Positions 8,421 to 19,237 of a stretch of DNA of 64,000 nucleotides are shown piece after piece. The DNA is taken from assembly GCF_014204865.1 (NCBI RefSeq), contig NZ_JACHMG010000001.1, positions 4,986,501 to 5,050,500 on the forward strand, in the 5' to 3' direction. This stretch comes from Amycolatopsis jiangsuensis. GTDB lineage: Bacteria; Actinomycetota; Actinomycetes; Mycobacteriales; Pseudonocardiaceae. How positions within the stretch are numbered: position 1 is the first letter of the stretch; each line of letters starts with the position of its first letter. Made by a program: the position numbers and the translations under genes. The notes under the pieces were generated by a model. That model searched no databases. It saw only the letters and a program-made list of their open reading frames with translations, and was not told the DNA's origin.

Positions 8421-11400
8421 TCACCCCGTCACCAGCGGCGCGGCCCGGCGCAAGACCCGCCCGTCACGCACTTCGAGCACGGCGTCGGCATCGACTTCCT
8501 CGTCCACGCTATGCGTCACGTGTAACACAGTGTGACCAGCCAGCTCGGATCGAAGCGCGGTTCGCAACGCGCGTGCCGTCGGCTCGTCGAGATGGGACGT
8601 CGGTTCGTCCAGCAACACCAGGTCCGCCGAGGGCGCTGCAAGCAGTGCGCGGGCAAGCGCCACGCGCTGTGCCTGCCCATCCGACAACCCGGCGCCCGCG
8701 CTGCCGAGCACCGTCGACGGATCGAGGTCGGGCAGCTGCGCCAAGTCGAGGACGTGCCGTAGCTCGTCGGCGGAGGCGCGAGGATCAGCGAGCCGCAAAT
8801 TCTCTGCCACTGTGGTCGACACCAACATCGGCTCCTGCGGCGCCCACGCCACCTTCGCCGGCGCGTCCACGACCCCCGCCCGCGGCGCGAGAAAGCCCAG
8901 CAACGCCGCCAGCAACGTCGACTTTCCCGCCCCACTGGCCCCGACGACCACCACGTACCCCCCGACCGGCACCTCCAAGTCGACGCCCTTCACCACCGCC
9001 GGACCTCCTGGCCACCCCAGCTCAGCTCCACGAACCCGCACGGCCGGCGCGCCAGGTCCGCGACCCGCCGAGCCTTCGCGATCCGCCGCATCCGCCCGCC
9101 TCGAGGACATCGCCTGCCGCGACACCGCCGCACGGCCCGACGACACCTCGCCCGAAACCACCCGCCCCGACGCCAACTCCCGACTCGACGACACCGCGCC
9201 ACCCGACGCCGCCTCACCCGACACCGCCTCACCCGACGACACTCGGCCCGACGACACCGCCTCACCCGAAACCGTCCCGTCCGCGGAAACGGCTCCATTC
9301 ACCGCGCTGCCGCCATTGCCGGCCCGTGTCGGTGGCGGGTTGTCCACAGCGCGTCCGCCCATCAGGTTGTCCACATGTGGATCAAAGTCCGATCCGTCCC
9401 GAGTTATCCCCACCTCAGCCAGCCGCACGCGCGCTGTGCGCAAAGTGTCCCCATGCGCGGCTGCTTGTGGAAGCAATGTCAGGACTTCCGCCAGCGCCAA
9501 CGGAACCAACGCCAGCAAAGGCGCCATCACGCCGGCCAGTTCTCCCGCTGCGACGGCCCGCGCGGCCAGCATCGCGCACACCACCGCAGCTACGCCGGAT
9601 ACCAGGGTGATCAGCGCATCTCCAGCACCGGCACCGAAAGCTTGACGCCGGGCGGCAGCTTCGAGCTGTGTGTCCGTATCCGCCAAGGCCCGACGCCGCA
9701 CACGGGCTGCGCCATACGCCAGCAACTCCGCTGCTGAGGAAAACAGCCCCAAAACCTGCGCGCCGACGTCGCGGCGGCCGGTCGCCAGTGCCGACGTCGC
9801 TCGGCGTTCCAGCCGCAACGCGACTGCCGGCGCTGCCAATCCGGCCAGAACCGCCAGCGCGAGAACCAAACCCGCCGACGGAAGTACGACTGTCTGTATC
9901 GCAACGGCCCCGATCGCGACCAAACCCACCACGATCGGCGGCGAGACAACGCGGGGCAGGAGGTCACGCACCGTGTCGATATCGTTCACCAGCCGCCGCT
10001 GGCTCTCCCCCGCGTCGAGCGTCCGGGCAGGACCTCGGCGTACGAGCGCGTTCCACAACAGCACCCGCAATCGCCCGGCTGTCCGGAAAGCGGCATCGTG
10101 CGTCATGAGCCGTTCCGCATAACGGAGACCAGCTCGGCCGAGGCCGAAGGCGCGCACGCCGACAACGGCGACAGTCAACGTGAGAATCGGTGGCTGTAGC
10201 GATGCTTTGGCGATCAGCCATCCGGACGTCGCGGTCAGCGCGACACCAGCCAGCAACGCCAGCGCCCCGAGGGCGGCGCCGCCGAGCAACCGACGATCCA
10301 CCAACAGCCGCCAAGGCAGCGGCCTTTGCCGCACGGATTCATCCACAGGCGACTTTCCGGCAGGCAAAGGCTTTTCATCCACAACCGCGACAGCTGTGGA
10401 ACGTTCGTGCGCGGCGATCACGGCGGCCGCACCGTTCGCGACCGCACGATCCACAGCGTCGAGCACACGCCGAGCGTTGACCTGGTCGAGGTGGGCAGTC
10501 GGTTCGTCCAGCAGTAGGAGCCACGCCCCGGAACGCACCCGCAACAGCGCCCTCGCCACTGCGACACGCTGCCGCTGACCGAGCGACAGCTCGTCGACAG
10601 GGTGGTCAGCGAGCCCGTGCAAGCCCAGTTCACCGAGCACCTCGTCGGTGTCAGCGTCGGTGTCGATGCGAGGACTCAGTGCCTCGTCAACCCCACCACC
10701 AAGGCCGGGACTGGCACCGGAGCGAGGGATGAACGCCTCGCCGGCACTGGCACCGTCGCCGGGAGCAGCGAGTTCATCAGGACTGACGCCAGGATCGGCG
10801 ACAGCCAGCTCCGCGCGCACCGTGCCACCGCTGAAGACCGGGTTCTGGGGAACCCAGGCTACGGCCGCACGCCACCGGGCGAGGTCGGCCTCCGCGAGCG
10901 GCACGTCGCCGACGAGCACGGACCCGCCATAGGACGGCACGAAGCCCAGCAACGTCGCCAAAGTGGTCGACTTCCCCCCGCCGCTGGGTGCCCGCAGCCA
11001 CACGGTCTGCCCACGGCGGACGGAGAAGCTCTCTCCGTCCGGAGCGAAACCTTGACGCCGGGCTACTTTTAGGTCGGTCACAACCAACGATCCACAGGGT
11101 GCGCTCCGGGTGCCTTCCGCCGGCACCGGCTCCGCGAGCACACCGCGCACCCGGCGTACCGCTTCCACCCCGTCCTCGCTCGCGTGGAACGCGGCGCCGA
11201 CCGCGCGGATCGGCTGGTAGCACTCCGGCGCGAGAATCAGCACACCGAGCCCGATGGCCAGTGGCAAGGACCCGGAGACAAGCCGGACACCGATCACCAC
11301 AGCGATGAGCGCGACCGACAGCGTGGCCGCCAGTTCCAGGACGAACGCCGACGAGAACGCGACTCGCAGCGTCTTCAACGTCGTCCGGCGATGCCGTTCG

Positions 11401-12136
11401 GAGAGTTTCCGGACGGTCTCCGCCTGTGCGCCGGCCCGCCGGAACGCGGTGAGGACCGGCAACGCCCGCACCAGTTCGAGGAGCAGGCCCGACATCCGGT
11501 GCACCGCGTCCGTCGCCCCGGACACCCGGTCCGCAGTGAACTTGCCGACGAGCACAGCGAAGAGGGGCAAAAGTGGGACGGTCCCAGCGATGATCACCGC
11601 GGACGGCCAATCCGCCCACAGGATCGCCGCGCCCGCTGCGAGCGGGACCACCGCAGCGGTGACCAGCGCGGGCAGGTACTCGCGAAAGTAGGCGTCAAGG
11701 GCGTCGAGGCCACGGGTGACGAGGGTGGTCAGCTCACCGTGTCCGTTCCGGGCAAGCCATTCCGGGCCGAGCCGCAGCGCGTGGTCGACGACGCGAGCGC
11801 GCAAATCCCGTTGTGCCGTGGCGGCGGCGCGGGCGGAAACCACCCGTACCGCCCAGCTGGCGAAGGCCCGTCCCACGACGAGCGCGAACAGGGCAGCCAG
11901 CTGGGCGGTGCGGCCTCCGACACCGGCAGCGACGATGGAGGCGAGCACGTCCGCCAGCACAAAGGCTTGCGCCACGAGGAAAACCGCGTTCAGCAGCGAG
12001 AGCACCGCGACGAGGATCAGCGCTCGGCGCGCGGCCGGACCGAGGGCCGGGAGCGCGCCGAGCGGACCCTTACCCGGCCGCGCTGGGTCCACTGTGGACC
12101 GCTTGGCGGAAAGGGGCGCGAGGCCGGGAAGTGTGA

Positions 12137-12140
<4 letters not shown>
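8421..12140 (-). CDS. cydDC: Fused CydD-CydC ABC transporter for cytochrome bd assembly
   Basis: A 1239-residue fusion of two ABC half-transporters that export thiols (glutathione/cysteine in E. coli) and are needed to mature cytochrome bd. The GTG at 12140 overlaps the cydB stop by GTGA. Order: six-helix membrane domain, nucleotide-binding domain with Walker A APSGGGKST, signature LSLGQRQ and LLLLDEPTAHLD; then a second membrane domain and nucleotide-binding domain with GASGAGKST, LSDGQAQ and LVLLDEPTSHLD. Both signature motifs are variants of LSGGQ. CydDC fusion is known in actinobacteria. Two low-complexity inserts are present: one in the first ATPase domain, with a DGASAGEA-like segment, and a 5-residue-period Ser/Gly/Val linker before the second. 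Confidence 0.95.
9100..9300 (-). repeat. 15-bp tandem array in the CydDC linker
   Basis: Units close to GACACCGCCTCACCC on the plus strand repeat with 15-bp steps between the second membrane domain and second ATPase domain of CydDC. They encode Ser/Gly/Val/Ala pentapeptides such as VSGEA and VSSGR. The array is in frame and sits exactly in an inter-domain linker. Confidence 0.75.
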
Positions 12141-13140
<1,000 letters not shown>

Positions 13141-13144
<4 letters not shown>

Positions 13145-14091
13145 CGCCCCGCACCTCCCCGGCCGACCGGTGTGCGCACCTGGTGGCCCTGAGTTATCCA
13201 CAACCAGTCGAGTTGTCCACAGACCCGCTGTGGGTAACCCGCGAGAGCGACCCCACGGCTACAGCGGGTGTGAACAGATTTCGGTGCAACCTGCTCGAAT
13301 CCGCTCACGACCACGGCGGCCCCAGCCATGACGGCCGCAAAGCGGCCAACTGCCGTGGTCGAATGAGCTCCAGCAGCCGCAGCCCCTGTCCAGCCCGCCG
13401 TAACAGCCGGATCACGCTTGGCCACCGGAGTTGGAACGTCCCCTGCGGGCACCGCCGAGAGGTCCTCGGCGGCCACCAGCTGAACGTCCCCTACGAGCAC
13501 TGCCGAGGGGACCTTGCCGGCCACGACCGGAACATCCCCCACGGGCACAGCCGAGGAAACCTCAGCGACCACGATCGGAACGTTTCCTACGGCCACCGCC
13601 GAGGGGACCTTGCCGGCCACGACCGGGACGTCCCCCACGACCTCCGCCGAGGTACCACCGACCGCCACGGCCGAAGCGCCCCCAACGACCACCGACGAGG
13701 AACCCTCAGCGACTACCACCGGAGCGTCCTCGATCAGCGCAGCCGAGGGAACCCCAGCGACCAAGGGCGCAGCGCCGCCGATGACTACGGCCGCGAGATT
13801 CTCAGCTACCGCCACTGGAGCGTCCCTGACCACCGCAGTCGAGGAATGCCCAGCGGCCAGCCGCGCACGATCCTTCGGGAGAAGCACCGATGTCCGCGCG
13901 ACTTCGGCCCGCCCGTTCCCGGCGACAGCGGTCACCTCAGGTGCAGCGGCGACAGTGGTCGCAACGTGGGCCGCGGCGACAGTGGCGACAGCGGTCCCAG
14001 TGGTCCCGTCGGGCGCAGCATGGGCCGGTGAGGCGGGTTGCACCCAGGCCCGCCTCACCGGGTCAGTAGGCGAACGAAAGGGCTTCGTCAT
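13141..14091 (-). CDS. Repetitive Ala/Val-rich ORF between cydA and cydB (uncertain)
   Basis: A 316-codon frame from the ATG at 14091, 29 bp inside the end of cydA, to a stop overlapping the cydB start as GTGA. The middle is built of 16-residue units (VPVVAGKVPSAVAVGN, VPIVVAEVSSAVPVGD, VPVVAGKVPSAVLVGD and others), about eight to nine copies, flanked by non-repetitive ends, one with two cysteines. For being real: it has the same 4-bp overlap as the other cyd genes and it bridges a gap that is normally short. Against: other repeat arrays in this window are also open without being genes, third-position GC is weaker than in neighbours, and the product resembles no family I know. It may be only an expanded intergenic array. 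Confidence 0.4.
13425..13850 (-). repeat. 48-bp (2 x 24) tandem array between cydA and cydB
   Basis: Blocks such as GACCTTGCCGGCCACGACCG (near 13511 and 13607) recur at multiples of 48 bp, with a weaker 24-bp sub-period. The array accounts for most of the unusual cydA-cydB gap. Copies have diverged, so it is not a recent assembly artefact. Confidence 0.8.
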
Positions 14092-15550
14092 CGGAGTCTT
14101 CCTTCGAGGAGGACGGAGCGGGGGGCATGACCGCATCGACGCCACCGCGGACGTACTTGCGCATCAGGTACAGCTCGACCACGCCGAGTACCAGGTAGAG
14201 CACCGTCAGGGTGGTCAGCGACGTCACCACCTCACCCACCGTCAGCTTCGACACCGCCTGCGCGGTGAACATCCACATGCCCTCCACGCCGGTCGGGTTG
14301 GGCGCGACCACGAACGGCTGGCGACCCATCTCGGTGAAGATCCAGCCCGCGCTGTTGCCGATGAACGGGGTCGCGATACCGCCGAGCGCCATCAGTGGGA
14401 ACCAGCGTCCGGCCGGGATGCGGCCGCGGCGGGTGAGCCACAGGGCCAGTACCCCGATGCCGGCGGAAATCGCGCCGAACCCGATCATCACGCGGAATCC
14501 CCAGTACGTCACCGGCAGGTTCGGCACGTAGTCGATCGGCTGGCCGGCGAGTTCGCCGAGTGCGGGGTCGTCCGGGTAGGTCGAACCATACTTCGCCTGA
14601 TACTCGCCGACGAGGTTTTCCACACCCTTGACCTCGGTGGAAAAGTCGTTGTGCGCGAGGAACGACAGCAGCGCCGGCACGGTGAACGTCTTGACGTCCT
14701 CACAGTTGGCGCCGCGGACGTCGCCGATCGCGATGATCGAGAAGCTCGCCGGTTTTTCCGTGTGGCACAAGGCTTCGGCCGAGGCCATCTTCATCGGCTG
14801 CTGTTCGAACATCAGCTTGCCCTGGGTGTCGCCGGTGATCGCGAGCACGGCGAACGCCACCACGCCGACCCAGCCGCCCAGTCGCAGCGACGAACGCCAG
14901 ACCTCGCGGTGCTCGTCGGACGCGCCGCGCTTGCGCCACAGGTGCCAGCCGGCCACCCCGACCAGGAACGCCGCCGCCACCGAGAACGCACCCGCCAGTG
15001 TGTGCGGGATCGCGGCCAGTGCGGTGTTGTTCGTCAGCACGGCGCCGATCGAGTTCATCGTCGGCTTGCCGTCCACGAATTCGACGCCCACCGGGTGCTG
15101 CATCCACGAGTTCGCGGCGAGGATGAAGTAGGCCGAGGCCGCCGTCGCGAGGGAGAACGCCCACGCGCACGCCAAGTGCACCTTCTTGGGCAGCCGGTCC
15201 CACCCGAATATCCACAGGCCGAGGAACGTCGACTCGACGAAGAACGCGACGAGCCCTTCCATCGCGAGCGGAGCACCGAAGACGTCGCCGACGAACCGCG
15301 AGTAGGCGCTCCAGCTCATCCCGAACTGGAACTCCTGCACGATGCCGGTGACCACGCCCATGGCGAAGTTGACCAGCAGCAGCTTGCCCCAGAACTTCGT
15401 CATCTTGAGGTGCCGCAGCTTGCCGGTGCGCACCCACGCCGTCTGCATGGCCGCGACGAGCACCGAGAGTCCGATGGTCAGCGGGACCATCAGGAAGTGG
15501 TAGACGGTGGTGATGCCGAACTGCCACCGCGCGAGCTCAAGGACATCCAC
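14063..15550 (-). CDS. cydA: Cytochrome bd oxidase subunit I
   Basis: 495 residues. The GTG at 15550 is preceded by GGAGG 8 bases away. The start LELARWQFGITTVYHFLMVP carries the conserved N-terminal His, and the GWDRLPKK segment and the quinol-binding region before AQAVSKLTVGEVV are typical of CydA. The Q-loop is of the short type found in actinobacteria. It binds hemes b558, b595 and d and oxidises quinol. It is first gene of the cyd block; a 20-bp tandem array lies 100-265 bp upstream. The C-terminal tail ends Asp/Ser/Glu-rich. Confidence 0.96.
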   Translation of the reverse strand: MDVLELARWQFGITTVYHFLMVPLTIGLSVLVAAMQTAWVRTGKLRHLKMTKFWGKLLLVNFAMGVVTGIVQEFQFGMSWSAYSRFVGDVFGAPLAMEGLVAFFVESTFLGLWIFGWDRLPKKVHLACAWAFSLATAASAYFILAANSWMQHPVGVEFVDGKPTMNSIGAVLTNNTALAAIPHTLAGAFSVAAAFLVGVAGWHLWRKRGASDEHREVWRSSLRLGGWVGVVAFAVLAITGDTQGKLMFEQQPMKMASAEALCHTEKPASFSIIAIGDVRGANCEDVKTFTVPALLSFLAHNDFSTEVKGVENLVGEYQAKYGSTYPDDPALGELAGQPIDYVPNLPVTYWGFRVMIGFGAISAGIGVLALWLTRRGRIPAGRWFPLMALGGIATPFIGNSAGWIFTEMGRQPFVVAPNPTGVEGMWMFTAQAVSKLTVGEVVTSLTTLTVLYLVLGVVELYLMRKYVRGGVDAVMPPAPSSSKEDSDDEALSFAY

Positions 15551-15653
15551 GTGTCCGATCCTCCGCGCGGGCACGTGCACCAACCAGTTCAACACGTCCT
15601 GAACAAGCCGGGACCAACGTCCCGCACTGCTCGGCTGGGACGGACCTAGCCAT

Positions 15654-15813
15654 CTGTGCACAACCGGGAACGGCTGTGCACAACCAGGTCCGGCTGAGGA
15701 CAACCGGGACCGTTTGCGCACAACCCGGATCGCCTGCGCACAACTGGGACCGTCCATGCACAACGCGGTTCGTCTGTGCACAGCCAGGTCGGCCGAGGAC
15801 AACCGGCTGGTCA
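15654..15813 (+). repeat. 20-bp tandem array upstream of cydA
   Basis: Eight consecutive 20-bp units of the form CTGTGCACAACCGGGAACGG, each with the central octamer TGTGCACA or a variant (TGAGGACA, TGCGCACA, CATGCACA). No open frame is conserved across units. The position, between cydA and cutA and ahead of cydA, makes it a possible cluster of binding sites, but it may simply be another minisatellite. No canonical Rex site (TTGTGAA N4 TTCACAA) was seen. Confidence 0.85.
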
Positions 15814-15841
15814 GGTGGTGGTCACCGCTCCCGGCCGCCGC

Positions 15842-16162
15842 TCAGCGCGTCTCCTCGACCAGCCACGCCAGGTACCGCGGGCTGCCGCCGACGATCGGCG
15901 TGACCACCACCTCGGGCACGTCGTAGGTGTGGCGCACGTTGAGGAACTCCTCCAAGGCGCCGGACCGGTCCGCGGCCGTCTTGCACTCGATGCGCCACTC
16001 GGTCGCGGTCTGCACCTCGCCCGCCCACCGGAAGACGCTGGTGATCGGCCCGACGATCTGGGCGCACGCGGCCAGCCGGGCCTCGACCGCGCTCGCGGCG
16101 AGCGTACGGGCGGCGGCCTCGGAGTCGACCGTCGTGATGACGACGACGTGGTCAGCAGACAT
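15842..16162 (-). CDS. cutA: CutA1-type divalent cation tolerance protein
   Basis: 106 residues from the ATG at 16162; an in-frame ATG three codons earlier is possible. The sequence has the CutA1 layout: VVVITTVDSEAAARTLA, LAACAQIVGPITSVFRW, EWRIECKTAADR, and the C-terminal HTYDVPEVVVTPIVGGSPRYLAWL. CutA1 proteins form stable trimers and have been linked to copper tolerance, though the true role is unclear. It is read away from the membrane cation exporter at 16335, so the two may share a metal-related promoter region. Confidence 0.93.
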   Translation of the reverse strand: MSADHVVVITTVDSEAAARTLAASAVEARLAACAQIVGPITSVFRWAGEVQTATEWRIECKTAADRSGALEEFLNVRHTYDVPEVVVTPIVGGSPRYLAWLVEETR

Positions 16163-16293
16163 GACCCGCACCGTACCGCAACCCGTTTCCGAATTTCGGC
16201 ATGCCGAAAAAAATAATCAGTCCGTCCGGCCAGCACTATTCACGAGACCACATCCGGCAATTCGAGAAACCCATCAGCTTGCCTCTTTCCGCA

Positions 16294-16325
16294 GCACCCC
16301 TTTATCGTTGCAGTGAAAGGGGTGC
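16294..16325 (+). promoter_or_regulatory. Perfect 10-bp hairpin in the leader of the UPF0016 gene
   Basis: GCACCCCTTT (16294-16303) pairs perfectly with AAAGGGGTGC (16316-16325) across a 12-base loop, ending 9 bases before the ATG. The right arm holds the purine-rich AAAGGGG that is the best ribosome-binding candidate, so folding could mask it. No manganese (yybP-ykoY) riboswitch consensus was recognised. Confidence 0.55.
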
Positions 16326-16334
16326 CACCAGGTC

Positions 16335-16934
16335 ATGTCTCCTGCTCTTGTCGCTCTCGCCAGCGCGTTCGGCCTGGTGCTCGCCGTCGAGCTGCCGGAC
16401 AAGACACTTGTCGCGACACTGGTGCTGACCACTCGTTTCCGCGCCTGGCCGGTATTCGCCGGGGTGTGTGCGGCATTCGCTCTGCAATGTGTTATCGCGG
16501 TCGCGTTCGGCAGCGTGCTCACGCTGCTTCCCGACGCTCTCATTTCGATAGTGGTCGCCGTCATGTTCGGTATCGGCTCGTTCATGTTGCTGCGGGAGGG
16601 CTTCAGCGAAGGCGACGAAGCGGGTGAGGACGCGTCGCGCTCCGGTCCCGCACCGCTGACGTTCCTGCGCTCCGCTCTCACGTCGTTCGGCGTGCTGTTC
16701 GCAGCGGAGTGGGGCGACGCCTCGCAGCTGGCGACGGCCGGGCTCGCAGCGCGCTTCGACAACCCTTTCGCAGTCGGCGTGGGCGCGTTCGCCGCGCTCG
16801 TCTCCGTCGCCGGGCTCGCGGTGTTCCTCGGCGCCAAGATTCGCAGCCGCATCCGGCCGAAGCTCATCCAGCGCGTGGCAGGGTTCGTGTTCGCCGGCTT
16901 CGCCGTGTTCGCCTTGGCGCACCTGATCTGGTGA
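16335..16934 (+). CDS. UPF0016/GDT1-family membrane cation exporter
   Basis: 199 residues with six predicted helices in two halves. Each half carries the family motif E-x-G/L-D-K/A-T/S: ELPDKT (residues 19-24) and EWGDAS in the second half. Members (TMEM165, Gdt1, MneA) move Mn2+ or Ca2+ in exchange for protons. The linker EGDEAGEDASRS between halves is acidic as usual. It is divergent from cutA and preceded by a hairpin that may control its translation. Substrate is inferred from family, most likely Mn2+. Confidence 0.88.
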   Translation: MSPALVALASAFGLVLAVELPDKTLVATLVLTTRFRAWPVFAGVCAAFALQCVIAVAFGSVLTLLPDALISIVVAVMFGIGSFMLLREGFSEGDEAGEDASRSGPAPLTFLRSALTSFGVLFAAEWGDASQLATAGLAARFDNPFAVGVGAFAALVSVAGLAVFLGAKIRSRIRPKLIQRVAGFVFAGFAVFALAHLIW

Positions 16935-17055
16935 TCACTGAACCGAGTTTTCACAGGAACGGCGGGTAACCTCTGCGGAACCCGTGGACGAGCGCAAGGT
17001 GAACCCGCGATGAATCGAGGCCCTTGTCCTTTGCCATGACCGCAGAGGAGTACCC

Positions 17056-17730
17056 GTGCCGAGGACCGCGATTCCGCGCCCCGCCGTCTCCCCGGTGCAC
17101 GGACGGCTCGCGCTCGTCGGCATCGGCGTGGCCGTGCTCATCGCCGCCGATCTCCATCTACGGCTGTCCACGCAGGTCAGCCCGGTGTGGCAGACGTTGT
17201 CCGAGTACGTCTACGGCCGGCTCGGCGACCGTTCGGCCGCGCCGCTGTTCGGCGCGATGTGCCTGGCCCTCGCACTGGGGTCGCTCGCGCTGCTGGCCGG
17301 GCTGGTCCGGGCCCGCCGCTCGCCCGCGGTGGTGGCTTTGCTCGGCGTGTGGTGCGCCGGGCTGACGGTGTGCGCGACGGTCCCCGTCGATCCGGACGGA
17401 CAAGCCCGTTCCTTCGATGGCCAGCTACACAATGTAGCCGCGCTCACGGCGTTCCTGGCATTGCCGACCGCCGCCTGGCTGCTCACCCGCCGCGGCCGGC
17501 CGTCCTGCCCGTGGGAGCCGCGTCGGACGTCGATCAGGCGATGGGCTGTGGGTAGTTTCCTGAGCATCGCCGTGGTACTCGGTGGGTTCGTCCTAACCTT
17601 GCTCACCAGGCCGGCCGGACAAGAAGTGACGCTCGGGCTGTTCGAGCGTCTCCTGTTCACCGTCGACCTCGCGCTGCTGCTCACCATGGTCCGGCCGCTG
17701 CTGGCTGCCTCCCGCGAGGACCGCGACTAG
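17056..17730 (+). CDS. DUF998 family membrane protein
   Basis: 224 residues from the GTG at 17056, with GAGGAG about 7 bases upstream. Six hydrophobic segments are visible, with SPVWQTLSEYVYG after the first helix and HNVAALTAFLALP in the fourth, matching DUF998. The family has no assigned function. It converges on the IclR gene and the two stops overlap by 4 bp. Confidence 0.82.
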   Translation: MPRTAIPRPAVSPVHGRLALVGIGVAVLIAADLHLRLSTQVSPVWQTLSEYVYGRLGDRSAAPLFGAMCLALALGSLALLAGLVRARRSPAVVALLGVWCAGLTVCATVPVDPDGQARSFDGQLHNVAALTAFLALPTAAWLLTRRGRPSCPWEPRRTSIRRWAVGSFLSIAVVLGGFVLTLLTRPAGQEVTLGLFERLLFTVDLALLLTMVRPLLAASREDRD

Positions 17731-18365
17731 GCCTCGACCCGGAGCACCTCGGCGAGCCGGGTCGCCGAGACCACGACCCGCGGGCCCACCTTCCCGGTGT
17801 CGAACGGCTCGAGCGAGATGACGCCGACGCTCGCTCGTAGCCCCAGCACCCCGCGGACCGGCGCGGCCACCCCCGACGCCCCCGCCTCGAGCTCGCCGGT
17901 GGAGCTGATCCAGCCGTCGCCACCGGGCCGCAACGCCATCGCCCGTCCCGCCGCACCGGCGTTCAGCGCGTGCCTGCTGCCCACGCGGTAGGCGACGTGA
18001 TAGCTCGTCCATGACGGCTCCACCACGGCGACCGCCTGCGCCTGATCTCCCTGCGCCACCGTCAGATGCGCCGTGGCACCCACGTCCTCCGCGAGCGCGC
18101 GAAGCACCGGGCGGGCGGCTTCGCGCAGCTGGGGAAGCACCTGTCCGGCCAGCCGCAACACGCCGATGCCCAGCCGTACCTTCGCGCCGTCACGCCAGAT
18201 CAGCCCGCGCTCGGTCAACGGCACCAGCAGCCGGTACACCGCCGCCCGGCTCGCGCCGATGGTGACCGCCAGCTCGGAGATGGTCGCCGCCTGCTCTCCC
18301 GCATCGGCCACCGCCTGCAACAGCGCCAGGCCGCGGTCGAGGGTCAGCGACCCCTCCCTGCTCAC
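17727..18365 (-). CDS. IclR-family transcriptional regulator
   Basis: 212 residues. An N-terminal winged helix (LDRGLALLQAVADAGEQAAT, ISELAVTIGASRAAVYRLL) is followed by a ligand-binding domain with HLTVAQGDQAQAVAVVEPS and GSRHALNAGAAGRAMAL, typical of IclR. The effector domain is somewhat short (full members are about 250 residues), ending at RLAEVLRVEA. The ATGA overlap with the upstream gene at 18362-19237 implies co-translation. The effector is unknown. Confidence 0.88.
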   Translation of the reverse strand: MSREGSLTLDRGLALLQAVADAGEQAATISELAVTIGASRAAVYRLLVPLTERGLIWRDGAKVRLGIGVLRLAGQVLPQLREAARPVLRALAEDVGATAHLTVAQGDQAQAVAVVEPSWTSYHVAYRVGSRHALNAGAAGRAMALRPGGDGWISSTGELEAGASGVAAPVRGVLGLRASVGVISLEPFDTGKVGPRVVVSATRLAEVLRVEA

Positions 18366-19237
18366 AACAGCTCGAGTTCGCCCAGGTCGGCCACCGGTTC
18401 GTCGAACGAAGCCGCGGCGTACGACGCGAAGAGCTCACGAACCGACTTCGCGGCCGGCTCCGGCAGCGAGCGGGCCTCGTCCGCCAGCGCCTTGCCGTCC
18501 GTCGTCTCGAGCGCCTCGCGCACGTCGCCGCCGGAGAGGCAGCGCGCCGCGGCGACCAGAAGGTTGAGGAAACCGTGGTGGGTGAATCCGCTGTTCGGGT
18601 CGACGTGCCGGACCGCGCGGTGCAGGCTGTTGGTCGCCTTGAACGAGGCCCCTGGCGAGCCGCTGACCACCGACAGGAAGTCGGCGACCTCGTCCACGCT
18701 GGGGAAGTTCTCACCCGCCTGGCCGCCGCAGCGGATCTTCGGCCAGCTGCCGTGCTCGATCACCTTGCGCACGCCGTCCAGCCAGCCGACGCCGCGGCGC
18801 GGCTCGACCACACGGATCACGTCCTCGGGCACGAACTCCGAAACCCGTTCGAGCCACACCTCGTCGACGTCGGACGGCGCGGGCATCTCCACCATCCGCA
18901 GGGACAGCAGCTCGCTGCGCGATTCGACGATCGAGATGGCCTTCGGCACGCCACCGAGACCGGTGTCGATGATCAGCGACAGCGGCAGTGGCTCCTTCGG
19001 CTTGATCTTGATCAGCTCGGTGATCAGCTCGGGCAACCGCGAGGCTTGGCAGAGGAAAACTCCGAGCACCCCGGCGTGTTCTCCGGTGCGCGAGGCGAAG
19101 TGCGCACGGAGAGCGTCGGGCATGGCGGCGTCGGCGGGCGGGAACAAAGCCGAGTCGTCGACGAGCCGCGCGAACAGGGGAGGGATTCCACGAGGGCCGG
19201 GGGGTGTGAGTTCCACAGCGCTTGACACGACTGACAC
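18362..19237 (-). CDS. Conserved actinobacterial protein of unknown function
   Basis: 291 residues, soluble, with no signal peptide or membrane segment. Distinct stretches are LFARLVDDSALFPPADAAMP near the start and TNSLHRAVRHVDPNSGFTHH in the second half, with an aldolase-like alternation of hydrophobic strands and helices. I do not recognise a Pfam family securely. It overlaps the IclR-type regulator by ATGA, so the regulator probably controls or senses the same process. It starts at an ATG at 19237 next to a short intergenic region. Confidence 0.75.
   Translation of the reverse strand: MSVVSSAVELTPPGPRGIPPLFARLVDDSALFPPADAAMPDALRAHFASRTGEHAGVLGVFLCQASRLPELITELIKIKPKEPLPLSLIIDTGLGGVPKAISIVESRSELLSLRMVEMPAPSDVDEVWLERVSEFVPEDVIRVVEPRRGVGWLDGVRKVIEHGSWPKIRCGGQAGENFPSVDEVADFLSVVSGSPGASFKATNSLHRAVRHVDPNSGFTHHGFLNLLVAAARCLSGGDVREALETTDGKALADEARSLPEPAAKSVRELFASYAAASFDEPVADLGELELL

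Noticed and set aside
13194..13220. DnaA-box-like TTATCCACA and TTGTCCACA close together
   Set aside because: TTGTCCACA-type words are common throughout this window (e.g. 9339, 9368, 24813, 26374, 29874), and no dnaA, dnaN or other origin genes are present.
13514..15649. 711-codon plus-strand frame over cydA and the upstream repeat
   Set aside because: It is the antisense shadow of cydA, with Arg/His-rich composition and no family features; cydA on the minus strand is certain.
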